Assembly (NCBI RefSeq): GCF_000258765.1
Contig: NZ_AJLT01000023.1
Span: 1-64,000 of the forward strand
Direction: 5' to 3'
Origin: Gillisia marina
Lineage (GTDB): Bacteria > Bacteroidota > Bacteroidia > Flavobacteriales > Flavobacteriaceae
DNA length: 64,000 bases
Shown here: positions 20,207-28,125 of the stretch, one piece after another
Layout of the letters: each line of letters opens with the position of its first letter
Position numbering within the stretch: position 1 is the first letter of the stretch
Made by a program: the position numbers and the translations under genes
Notes under the pieces: generated by a model
The model's database searches: none
What the model saw: only the letters and a program-made list of their open reading frames with translations
Told to the model about the DNA's origin: nothing

Positions 20207-20247
20207 GTTGGTAAACAAAGTTATAAAACTTTAACTCACCAACAGTA
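20207..20247 (-). terminator. Terminator of rpsU running into the xerC start
   Basis: ACTGTTGGT pairs with ACCAACAGT across a 23-base loop on the minus strand and is followed by eight T. The T run ends at the xerC ATG. Confidence 0.7.
20216..20223 (-). promoter_or_regulatory. Putative -7 box (TAACTTTG) for xerC inside the rpsU terminator loop
   Basis: The minus strand reads TAACTTTG, a TAnnTTTG match, 19 bases before the xerC ATG. Its placement in the loop of the upstream terminator would allow reinitiation after termination. Confidence 0.45.
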
Positions 20248-20256
20248 GTTTATCTT

Positions 20257-20338
20257 GGATACCCTTTAACGGGTTCGATGTAGTTTTCTATTCGATAGAA
20301 AGAAGACTTATCGAAACTAGATTTTTTAAAGGGTTTCC
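20257..20338 (-). ncRNA. Structured 3' region of rpsU, candidate regulatory RNA element
   Basis: TTAAAGGGTTTCC (20326-20338) pairs with GGATACCCTTTAA (20257-20269) in an outer stem that encloses a perfect TCGATA/TATCGA hairpin (20292-20297 with 20309-20314). It lies between the rpsU stop and the rpsU terminator. I do not recognise the family and the function is unknown. Confidence 0.4.
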
Positions 20339-20352
20339 CCTAAATCAAATTT

Positions 20353-20547
20353 CTAGATCTCTTCCTTATCTCTTAAGTTCTGAATGTATTGAGCTTTTTG
20401 TAACTGGGCTCTATTCACAACAGAAGGCTTAGAAAATGCTTGTCTGCTTCTTAGCTGACGCATTGTTCCTGTTCTATCAAATTTACGTTTAAAACGCTTT
20501 AGCGCTCTATCGATATTCTCTCCGTCTTTAACTGGTATAATTAACAT
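20353..20547 (-). CDS. rpsU: 30S ribosomal protein S21
   Basis: This 64-residue basic protein (KDGENIDRALKRFKRKFDRTG) is bS21, which binds near the 3' end of 16S rRNA. In Flavobacterium bS21 helps to sequester the anti-Shine-Dalgarno tail. Its own gene here has an almost perfect Shine-Dalgarno, which fits reported autoregulation in which ribosomes lacking bS21 translate rpsU. The first gene of the rpsU-xerC-hpf-tRNA-tuf block. Confidence 0.95.
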   Translation of the reverse strand: MLIIPVKDGENIDRALKRFKRKFDRTGTMRQLRSRQAFSKPSVVNRAQLQKAQYIQNLRDKEEI

Positions 20548-20550
20548 AGT

Positions 20551-20562
20551 ATCACCTCCTTT
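20551..20562 (-). promoter_or_regulatory. Exceptional Shine-Dalgarno of rpsU
   Basis: The minus strand reads AAAGGAGGTGAT three bases before ATG, complementary over 12 bases to the canonical 16S 3' tail. Other genes in the window lack such a site. Confidence 0.9.
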
Positions 20563-20655
20563 CGTTAGAAATTAAAGCGCAAAGATAATTGATTTCATTA
20601 ACCTCGCAACCTTTATTTAAATAATTTTATTTTATAAGCAAACAGCCCAAAATCT

Positions 20656-20711
20656 CTAGTGAGCAGCCGGCTTGTATTCTTTCTTATCGATAAGCATTTT
20701 GGCGATAATTA
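20656..20711 (-). pseudogene. Remnant of the 3' end of a second acyl-CoA dehydrogenase gene
   Basis: The minus strand encodes IIAKMLIDKKEYKPAAH followed by TAG, almost identical to the last residues of the intact dehydrogenase just upstream (IIAKMVIDKKEYKPAAH). Nothing else of the second copy is left. This looks like the scar of a tandem duplication followed by deletion. Confidence 0.8.
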
Positions 20712-20743
20712 AAAATTATTTTCGCCAAAAATCATATTCAAGA

Positions 20744-21913
20744 TTAATGTGCCGCTGGCTTATACTCTTTCTTATCGATAACCATTTTGGCGATAATTTC
20801 TCTCAAAATTTCTGATGTTCCTCCTCCAATTGGTCCTAACCTACTATCTCTAAGCAATCTTGCCATTGGATATTCTTCCATATATCCATAACCACCTAAC
20901 AATTGCAAGCAGTCGTAAATAACTCGATCTGCCATTTTTGTAGACAGTAGTTTAGACATACTTGCCTCTTTCACCACATAAACCCCATCTATCATTCTTT
21001 TTACTATAGAGTAGTTAAATTCTTTACACATTTCAACTTCACTTGCCATTTCTGCAACGTTGTGTCTTAAAGCTTGAAATTTATCTATTGTCTTACCAAA
21101 AGCCATACGCTCACCCATGTAATTGATGGCATAATCTAAAGCAAACTCAGCTCTTGCATGTGCATTCACACCCATAATCAATCTTTCGAATGCGAAATGC
21201 TGCATGATATAGTTAAAACCTTTGTCTTCGTCCCCCATTAAATTAGCTGCCGGAATCTCTACATTATCGAAAGCGATTTCTGCCGTATCTGAGGCTCTCC
21301 AACCTAGCTTATCTAATTTAGTTGCAGAAATTCCGGGAGTATCTCTATCCATAAGGAAAATGCTCATTCCCTTTCCTCCTTTATCCGGACTCGTTTTAGC
21401 TGCAACTACTAGATAATCTGAGTAAATTCCGTTTGTAATAAAGGTTTTAGAACCATTGATTACATATTTATCACCTTTTTTAACCGCAGTCGTTCTCATG
21501 GCCGCAACATCAGATCCGCCAAAAGGCTCGGTAATACATAGACAACCTATTTTTTCACCGGCAATACTTGGTTCCAAGTAATTCTTTTTAATTTCTTCGC
21601 TACCCTCAACATTCAAATGAGTCATTGCTAAATATGAATGTGCCCACATGGCTGCTGCAAAACCTCCAGAATTAATTTTCTGAAGTTCCTCTAAGAAAAT
21701 AACTGTATAAAATAGATCCAATTCTAATCCACCATATTTTTCCGGATATGTCAATCCAAAATATCCCATCTCTCCAAACTTTTCCCATATAAAACGTTCT
21801 ATGGTTCCTGTTTTCTCCCATTTTTCTATGTGAGGCACTACTTCTTTTTTCAAAAATTCCTGAAAACTTGTTCTAAATGCTTCGTGTTCCTCGGTAAAAT
21901 ACATGCTATTCAT
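20744..21913 (-). CDS. Acyl-CoA dehydrogenase
   Basis: The 389-residue flavoprotein oxidises acyl-CoA to enoyl-CoA. It has the three ACAD domains: an N-terminal helical part, the CITEPFGGSDVAAMRTTA FAD/substrate segment, and the C-terminal domain with QLLGGYGYMEEYPMARLLRD and the GGTSEI loop. Two in-frame ATG codons (21913 and 21904) are possible starts. Chain-length specificity cannot be read from sequence. A fragment of a second copy lies just downstream. Confidence 0.92.
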   Translation of the reverse strand: MNSMYFTEEHEAFRTSFQEFLKKEVVPHIEKWEKTGTIERFIWEKFGEMGYFGLTYPEKYGGLELDLFYTVIFLEELQKINSGGFAAAMWAHSYLAMTHLNVEGSEEIKKNYLEPSIAGEKIGCLCITEPFGGSDVAAMRTTAVKKGDKYVINGSKTFITNGIYSDYLVVAAKTSPDKGGKGMSIFLMDRDTPGISATKLDKLGWRASDTAEIAFDNVEIPAANLMGDEDKGFNYIMQHFAFERLIMGVNAHARAEFALDYAINYMGERMAFGKTIDKFQALRHNVAEMASEVEMCKEFNYSIVKRMIDGVYVVKEASMSKLLSTKMADRVIYDCLQLLGGYGYMEEYPMARLLRDSRLGPIGGGTSEILREIIAKMVIDKKEYKPAAH

Positions 21914-22054
21914 AAAGTATAATTCTATAATATTAGGGTTGATATAAAACTAAAGAGAAGGTAAGTTCTGTAATTAATCTTCGGAAGTATATCTCAAAAA
22001 ATTCATAGGAAATCAAAATGAACATCAATTAAGTGCTTACCTAATTCCGAATTC

Positions 22055-22933
22055 CTATTCTAAGGTCAAATATAACGCTATTCTATCTAATTTTTCTGAA
22101 GGAAAGTCCTTAATTTTTGCCAATTCTTCAAAAGTATAAATTTTTTCGTGAAGGGTTCTATAATCAACAATCTCTCTAGCCAAATCATAATCCAAATAAG
22201 GCACCGATGCTATTTCTAAAACTGAAGCATTATTAATATTGAATGTAACTACCTCTGTAGGAGCGAGAACATAAAAATTATTTAGGAGCTCTTTTCTTGT
22301 TTCAAGATTTAGTCCATAAACATCTTTGAGCTGAAGATCTGAAACGAAACCTCCTATTTTAGACCTATATTTTATAATTCTAGTCGCTAGTACTTCGCCA
22401 ATTCCTCTTGTTCTTAACAACTCCTCCATTGATGCCAAATTTAGATCTAATTTTTCATTCTGTGAGTTGCTAGCAATCGTTTGAAGGCTCTTGCTCCTTA
22501 CTTGCCGAGTATTTTTCACCCAATCTGGAAATTTAAAATATGGCGAAATTTGATTTAAAAGACTATCTGAAACCAAGGTAACCGTTTGAAAATCTTCAGC
22601 GGAATTCACCCATCTATCAGTATTACGGAAATCATGCAATCTATCTATTTCTTCAACAGACATTCCTAACATATAACCTCTATAATCTGTAATAAAATTG
22701 GGATTAAATGGATTTACCTTCACTTCAGCCTTTGCTAAAGCGACTTGCTTTAAAGAGTCTACTTGTTTTTGAAAGTGAGCTATTCTCGTAGAATCTTCTT
22801 CAGAAATAATTTTTTCAGTTTTAAAATCAGCAAAAAAATAGATTCCCTGAAGGACAATTATTAGCACTACCAATGAAAAGATCCCATTTCGCTGGCTCTT
22901 ACTAAAAATAAAATGCGACTTCAAATTGCCCAT
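22055..22933 (-). CDS. Helix-hairpin-helix (ComEA-like) membrane-anchored protein
   Basis: The 292-residue protein has one N-terminal transmembrane segment (GIFSLVVLIIVLQGIYFFADF) and then repeated helix-hairpin-helix units, the clearest being LDLNLASMEELLRTRGIGEV and KYRSKIGGFVSDLQLKDVYGL. Such domains bind DNA non-specifically, and ComEA proteins take up DNA at the surface. The larger size and repeated motifs match a flavobacterial family without a tested role, so a competence function is inferred. Confidence 0.8.
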   Translation of the reverse strand: MGNLKSHFIFSKSQRNGIFSLVVLIIVLQGIYFFADFKTEKIISEEDSTRIAHFQKQVDSLKQVALAKAEVKVNPFNPNFITDYRGYMLGMSVEEIDRLHDFRNTDRWVNSAEDFQTVTLVSDSLLNQISPYFKFPDWVKNTRQVRSKSLQTIASNSQNEKLDLNLASMEELLRTRGIGEVLATRIIKYRSKIGGFVSDLQLKDVYGLNLETRKELLNNFYVLAPTEVVTFNINNASVLEIASVPYLDYDLAREIVDYRTLHEKIYTFEELAKIKDFPSEKLDRIALYLTLE

Positions 22934-23014
22934 GTGGAAAGATTATCATTCAAACGCGGACATTAATTTAAGTCATTTATTTAGAATTATCAATTCATAA
23001 ATTGATGGAAAAGA

Positions 23015-23052
23015 AAAATCCCACATTGCTACTGAAAGCAATGTGGGATTTT
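23015..23052 (-). terminator. Intrinsic terminator of the AGCS symporter gene
   Basis: AAAATCCCACATTGC pairs perfectly over 15 bases with GCAATGTGGGATTTT around an eight-base loop, 22 bases after the stop codon. Confidence 0.88.
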
Positions 23053-23073
23053 ATATTAAAATATTTTATTTTT

Positions 23074-24708
23074 CTACATCTTCTTTTGAAGGTCATCTGC
23101 TCCTTCTTCCAAAGCGTCTTTCTTAATCTTAATTGCATTAAAATATTTTGTAAGTTCTTTCTTAATAACCGGAGTTAAAAACAATACTCCAATAATATTT
23201 GGAACCACCATCGCGAAAATCATGGCATCAGAGAAATCTATTACCGCACCTAAACTTATAGATGCACCTATCACAACAAACACAAGAAACACAAGAAACA
23301 AAGCTTTGTAAACTAAATCTGTGATTTTTCCTTTTCCAAAAAGGTACACCCAACCTTGCATTCCATAGTATGACCAAGAGATCATAGTAGAGAAGGCAAA
23401 CAGAATTACCGCTATTGTTAATATAATAGAGAAGTGAGGTATTACGCTATCAAAAGCAATTGCAGTAAGCTCTACACCTTCTGTAATTGGCACTCCGTAC
23501 GTCATGAATCCACCTTCTAAGTTTGTAATAATAATCACCAAAGCAGTCATAGTACAAATGATCACTGTATCTACGAAAGGCTCCAATAAAGCTACAATAC
23601 CTTCACTTGCCGGATACTTCGTACGTACAGCAGAGTGAGCAATTGCAGCCGATCCAACACCCGCTTCGTTAGAGAATGCTCCACGACGAATACCTTGAAT
23701 CATTACACCAATTAATCCACCTGCTATTCCTAATCCCGAGAATGCACCCTGATAAATTAATCCAAAAGCATCATCTATTAAATGCCAGTTAGCTACTAAA
23801 ATTATAATGGCAGCCAAGACATAAATTCCAGCCATAAAAGGCACTACTTTCTCTGTAACACTTGCAATTCTTTTAATTCCACCAATAATTACTACAGCCA
23901 CCAATGTTGCCATAACTAATCCAAAGTAAAATCCTGCGTTTCCTCCCGTTAAATCAAATAACTGAACAAACTGAGCAGCGGCTTGGTTGGCTTGAAACAT
24001 ATTTCCACCACCAAAAGATCCACCAATAACAAATACAGCGAAAATCACAGCAAGTACTTTCCCTATAGCTCCGAAACCTTTTTCTTTAAGTCCTTTGCTT
24101 AAGTAATACATTGGACCTCCATAAACGGTCCCATCTTCACCAACATCTCTATATTTTACACCTAAGGTACATTCTGCAAATTTTGAAGCCATCCCTAAGA
24201 ATCCAGCTAAAATCATCCAAAAAGTAGCTCCAGGACCACCAATAGAAAGTGCTACTGCAACTCCTGCGATATTTCCAAGACCAACTGTCGCCGATAAAGC
24301 TGCAGTTAATGCCTGAAAGTGAGAAACCTCACCATCTGCACTATCATCCCTTATTGTTTCAATTATATTTTCACCTTCATTTGGCGTAACATCTCCATAC
24401 AAGGTGCTTGCTCCATGCTTTTCGATGTCTTCATAATCACCCTTCACTACTTTAAGAGCAGTAAAGAAACCAGTGATATTAATAAACTTAAAGTAAATGG
24501 TAAAATACAATGCACCTCCAATAAGTACTATTAAAACCCAAGGGATTTGATAATATTCTGAAAAAGGAATTTCGTAAAAAATCAAGTCTACGAACCAACT
24601 AGTATAAGCACGAAAAGTCTCGTCTATTGCTTCAGATGTGGTTTGCTCTTGAGCGAAAGTTAGTAGTGGAGCTAGTATTGCAAATAAGGAAAATAAAATT
24701 TTCTTCAT
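23074..24708 (-). CDS. Sodium:alanine (AGCS family) symporter
   Basis: This 544-residue inner-membrane carrier belongs to the alanine/glycine:cation symporter family. It has about ten transmembrane helices and the family segment GGPGATFWMILAGFLGMASK. The N terminus carries an extra hydrophobic signal-like segment ending TFAQ, a common form in Bacteroidota. Substrate (alanine or glycine with sodium) is inferred from the family. It stands alone and ends at a strong terminator. Confidence 0.92.
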   Translation of the reverse strand: MKKILFSLFAILAPLLTFAQEQTTSEAIDETFRAYTSWFVDLIFYEIPFSEYYQIPWVLIVLIGGALYFTIYFKFINITGFFTALKVVKGDYEDIEKHGASTLYGDVTPNEGENIIETIRDDSADGEVSHFQALTAALSATVGLGNIAGVAVALSIGGPGATFWMILAGFLGMASKFAECTLGVKYRDVGEDGTVYGGPMYYLSKGLKEKGFGAIGKVLAVIFAVFVIGGSFGGGNMFQANQAAAQFVQLFDLTGGNAGFYFGLVMATLVAVVIIGGIKRIASVTEKVVPFMAGIYVLAAIIILVANWHLIDDAFGLIYQGAFSGLGIAGGLIGVMIQGIRRGAFSNEAGVGSAAIAHSAVRTKYPASEGIVALLEPFVDTVIICTMTALVIIITNLEGGFMTYGVPITEGVELTAIAFDSVIPHFSIILTIAVILFAFSTMISWSYYGMQGWVYLFGKGKITDLVYKALFLVFLVFVVIGASISLGAVIDFSDAMIFAMVVPNIIGVLFLTPVIKKELTKYFNAIKIKKDALEEGADDLQKKM

Positions 24709-24966
24709 TATTACTTAGGGTTTATTGGTTTAAGATTTATAAAAATTGAAGCGCAAGATGAATAAAAATATCAGTAATTCAAATTTTTACTAGTTAAAAT
24801 GTTAAAGATTTACTAAACGCAATATACTTGCTTCAATTTGTCTATCTAATTGAAATTGCCAATTAAGATTAATTCAGAATCCCATTTTTAGTTTGTAGAA
24901 CATTTCGGCTTATAACATTCTATAAGCTCTTTGTAGAATTAAGCATTCAATAAACAATTAAATATT

Positions 24967-25198
24967 TCACAGGTCAAACACCGAAGTTCGTTTTGTGTAA
25001 ACCATATCTTTCAGTTTAAGCCAAAATGCAAATGTTAGGTAAAATGCAAAGCCCAATCCTAAAGTTGCAAAAGAAAGATAAATAAAAAAAAAGTCTGATT
25101 GTTTTGGCGCGAATACCAAGTTTATCTGCCAAGCGGGAGGAAACATAAAATCCGTTTCGCTCAAAATAATGCCTTATGGAATATACAAGTTTTAACAC
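24967..25198 (-). CDS. PspC-domain small membrane protein (frameshifted)
   Basis: Reconstructed as 76 residues: GTG start at 25198, an N-terminal PspC-like segment (IRHYFERNGFYVSSRLADKL), one hydrophobic stretch and the end KLKDMVYTKRTSVFDL. The frame breaks in a run of nine A (25084-25092; T on the coding strand) where eight restores IRLFFIYLSFATLGLGFAFY. The GTG start is supported by a TATATTTG box only four bases upstream, which predicts a leaderless message. PspC proteins act in envelope stress, but the role here is unknown. Confidence 0.78.
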
Positions 25199-25202
25199 TT
25201 TT

Positions 25203-25210
25203 CAAATATA
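25203..25210 (-). promoter_or_regulatory. -7 box (TATATTTG) for the PspC gene, leaderless start
   Basis: Minus-strand TATATTTG matches TAnnTTTG and lies four bases before the GTG start. Confidence 0.6.
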
Positions 25211-25218
25211 CTAATTAT

Positions 25219-26502
25219 TTATACCAAGCCCTGAATAAGTTTCACTCCTAGACCACATTGCAAACATGCATTTTTATCGCAATATTCATTTTTGAGCTGA
25301 AGCAAGGCTTGAGAATCATGTGCGTTGGTTGACGTTTTTGGTCTTAAAACATTGAAATTTTCTAGAGTCGAATTCTTCTCGGATTTAACTTGCTGAATAA
25401 TTTCCAACGTCTCCGAAGTTTCCTTATCTCCCGTTTCCTTCAAATGGCAAAATTTAAAAGGAACTATGGTATTTATGATTAAAAGATCGATGAAATTTTG
25501 AGTCAGTTTCTTTTTTCTGGGTTTATGATTCTTTTTAAAGGTATAATGAGTTTCCCAAAACTCTGAGGTGGCAGAACTAAATAGTCGATAAAGTTCTTCT
25601 TTGCTCTTACATTTTATCACTCCTGAAAATAAATGTGGTAGCGTACTATAGAGTTGTGCCAATTGCGAAAGCCTAATTGTAGGAAAATTATCCGGTCTCA
25701 ATCTAAAAAACTGAGGGGCAATTACTGAAGAATTATCCAGATTAAATTTTTGTTTCAAAAACTCATATTCAACTTTGAGAGCAATAAAATAGGCATGATC
25801 TAAATCCTCACGAAGCAAACCGGCTTGACCCAAGAAAAGGGCTTCCAATTTAAAAGAAGACTTTCCAATTTTCTGAATCACTTTAAAATCGATACTATTT
25901 GCAATACTTTCAAAAGCGTCTCCATTCACTTTGAGTCCGAAATTTCTAAATAGCAATTTAAAAAGTACTTCTTCCCAGTTATTTCCGGTAGTCTTAAGCA
26001 TCTCCAGGATCTTGATAGATTTCTTCTCTAATCGTTCAAAATAAACCCGTTCTAGCCAGTTAGACATTATAAAATCATCAAAAAGTCTAAAATCTTTTTC
26101 GCAGTTGATCCACTTTTTGCTGCCATTTTGCAGTAAAGACTTATAATTATTAAAAGAATCTGGATGCACTAATGCCTTTAATTCCATAGTGGGAATTGCA
26201 GAGTTATCTTTTCTGAAAACTTCTCCATCATCTTTCCAAACCACATGAAGAATCACGTTGTCATAGTTAGCATCTGTTTCATGTCTATGAAGATACCAGT
26301 CTGAAGATTTTATATGAATTTCAACATTTCCCGCCCAAAGTTGATGATCTATTTCAATCTTAGCATTAAAAAAGTCTGGGCCGGAATTATGATTATGCTT
26401 TCCAACATCCAATATGGAAAGTTTCAAATTATTAGTAGTTCTGGTATTACCAAAATCAAACTTTTTGAATTTCCAGAGATAATGTAGAAAGTCTTCTTGC
26501 AT
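25219..26502 (-). CDS. DUF2851 family protein
   Basis: The 427-residue protein belongs to DUF2851, a conserved Bacteroidota family of unknown function. Visible landmarks are SGPDFFNAKIEID, the WAGNVEIHIKSSDWYLHRH stretch near residue 60, and a C-terminal cysteine cluster (CDKNACLQCGLG) that could bind metal. I start at ATG 26502 rather than the TTG one codon upstream. The nuclease-like HxHD pattern is only my inference. Confidence 0.85.
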   Translation of the reverse strand: MQEDFLHYLWKFKKFDFGNTRTTNNLKLSILDVGKHNHNSGPDFFNAKIEIDHQLWAGNVEIHIKSSDWYLHRHETDANYDNVILHVVWKDDGEVFRKDNSAIPTMELKALVHPDSFNNYKSLLQNGSKKWINCEKDFRLFDDFIMSNWLERVYFERLEKKSIKILEMLKTTGNNWEEVLFKLLFRNFGLKVNGDAFESIANSIDFKVIQKIGKSSFKLEALFLGQAGLLREDLDHAYFIALKVEYEFLKQKFNLDNSSVIAPQFFRLRPDNFPTIRLSQLAQLYSTLPHLFSGVIKCKSKEELYRLFSSATSEFWETHYTFKKNHKPRKKKLTQNFIDLLIINTIVPFKFCHLKETGDKETSETLEIIQQVKSEKNSTLENFNVLRPKTSTNAHDSQALLQLKNEYCDKNACLQCGLGVKLIQGLV

Positions 26503-26570
26503 CAAATAAATGTAAAGCTTTTACATGTATCTAACTGATGCTTAAAGTGTTAAAAAATACGAGAAAACAG

Positions 26571-27275
26571 TTATTGCAACTTATCGAAAACCTCATCGCC
26601 AAACAAATTCACCCAAAGTGTATACATTTTTCCACTAGGGTGCAATCCGTCGTTAGCAACTAAAGATCTATCCGACTTTCCCATTTTGGAGATTGGGGTG
26701 ATATTATAATAAGAAAGACCAAATTGATCGGTTACTTTTTTGAGAACAGCATTAAATTCTGCTATTTCTCTACCAATTTCCTCAGCATTGGAGGCTCCAA
26801 AGGGCGTTGCTCCATAATCTGGAATACTAACCACAAAAACTCCTTCTTTTCCAGTCTTGGAAAATTCTATAGCTTCAGAAAAAATGGTATTTAAATCTGC
26901 TTCATAATCTACGATAGATTTATTCTGATATTGATTATTCACACCTATTAAGACAGAAACGAGGTTATATTTCTCGTTACCAAGATTGGCATCCATAGCA
27001 TTCAATAAATTATCTGTAGTCCAACCGGTTTTTGCAATAATCTTTGGCGCATTAATTTCCTCTCCTTTTATGCGTAATTGCCTAACAAGTTGCACTGGCC
27101 AACGCATATCTTCAGAAACACTTTCTCCAATAGTATAAGAATCTCCGAGAGCCAAATAGCTCAAGTTATTCGGGTTATCCGGAATATCATTTTCTTCAGG
27201 CTTTAGAGCTTCTGAAGAACTACTACAACCCACAATAAACATGAATAAGCCAAAAACAATTAAAAGAGACCTCAT
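26571..27275 (-). CDS. SGNH/GDSL-type esterase lipoprotein
   Basis: This predicted 234-residue lipoprotein starts MRSLLIVFGLFMFIVGCSSS, with a lipobox at FIVGC. The hydrolase blocks are LGDSYTIGES (nucleophile Ser), GVNNQYQ and DGLHPSG (catalytic Asp/His). The ATG at 27275 is chosen because the longer reading frame has no signal peptide. It probably removes acyl or acetyl groups outside the cytoplasm. Substrate is unknown. Confidence 0.87.
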   Translation of the reverse strand: MRSLLIVFGLFMFIVGCSSSSEALKPEENDIPDNPNNLSYLALGDSYTIGESVSEDMRWPVQLVRQLRIKGEEINAPKIIAKTGWTTDNLLNAMDANLGNEKYNLVSVLIGVNNQYQNKSIVDYEADLNTIFSEAIEFSKTGKEGVFVVSIPDYGATPFGASNAEEIGREIAEFNAVLKKVTDQFGLSYYNITPISKMGKSDRSLVANDGLHPSGKMYTLWVNLFGDEVFDKLQ

Positions 27276-27388
27276 TGGATATATATATATTAATTTATGG
27301 TGGAAATGTAATTTATTTTTGAATGCAAGCAATCCATTTTAATAAACTTATAAGACTTCAAATTAGTATATTTAGAAAAAATTAAATT

Positions 27389-27952
27389 ATGAAATACATT
27401 TCCATTCTTCTATTCCTTTTATTTACTCAAAATAGCATTGCTCAAGATAAAAATAATGCAGAACTATTCTGGAATAATTTAAAGGAATACTGCGGAAAGG
27501 CATTTGAAGGAAAACTAGATGAATCTATAAAAAATGATAGTTTTTCAGGAAAGAAACTCACCATGTATGTTTGGGATTGCGATGAGAAAACAATTAAAAT
27601 CCCTTTCTATGTAGGAGATGATAAATCCCGTATTTGGGTTCTTACTTTGGAAGGAGATCGAATAAAACTAAAGCACGATCATAGACATGAGGATGGAAGT
27701 GAAGATTCTATTACCCAATATGGTGGAATGAGTACAAATGCTGGGTTAGAAAATCTTCAGTTTTTCCCTGCAGACGTAGAGACTGCCAAACTAATACCTG
27801 CTGCCGCTCCTAATGTTTGGTGGATTACTTTAGATGAAGACACTTTTTCCTACAATTTAAAAAGATTAGGAACCGAAAGACCACAATTCACAGTTACTTT
27901 CGATCTTACGAAGCCAGTTGAAATTCCAGGTGCCCCTTGGGGAGCGGAATAA
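27389..27952 (+). CDS. Secreted protein of unknown function
   Basis: The 187-residue protein has a signal peptide (MKYISILLFLLFTQNSIAQ) and then a globular region with two cysteines (EYCGKAF, VWDCDE) that could form a disulphide. I do not recognise a domain. It is transcribed alone, divergently from the SGNH lipoprotein, and ends in a hairpin that contains a repeat insertion. Confidence 0.75.
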   Translation: MKYISILLFLLFTQNSIAQDKNNAELFWNNLKEYCGKAFEGKLDESIKNDSFSGKKLTMYVWDCDEKTIKIPFYVGDDKSRIWVLTLEGDRIKLKHDHRHEDGSEDSITQYGGMSTNAGLENLQFFPADVETAKLIPAAAPNVWWITLDEDTFSYNLKRLGTERPQFTVTFDLTKPVEIPGAPWGAE

Positions 27953-27962
27953 ATTGAAAAAG

Positions 27963-28106
27963 AAAAGAGCCTGACAAGTTAATAAATCCGTCATCCTGTC
28001 CCGAAACATCGGGAATTTCAGGATCTCAATTAATTTGTAATTAATTGGACTAGAAGCTGAAACCAGTTCAGCTTGACGTGAAAGATTAAAACTTTTCAGG
28101 CTCTTT
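27963..28106. repeat. Palindromic repeat element nested inside a terminator hairpin
   Basis: The outer arms AAAGAGCCTGA (27964-27974) and TCAGGCTCTTT (28096-28106) form a terminator shared by the flanking convergent genes. Its loop is replaced by a roughly 90-base imperfect palindrome (27989-28078, ends CGTCATCCTG and CAGCTTGACG) that contains an internal CCCGAAACATCGGG hairpin. It resembles the dispersed flavobacterial intergenic palindromes. Confidence 0.65.
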
Positions 28107-28125
28107 ATTATTTACTAAATCAGGT

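Noticed and set aside
20662-20720. Terminator for the acyl-CoA dehydrogenase formed by the GGCGATAATT/AATTATTTTCGCC pair
   Set aside because: The pairing has a two-base bulge, no T run, and one arm belongs to the gene remnant, so I cannot call it a terminator.
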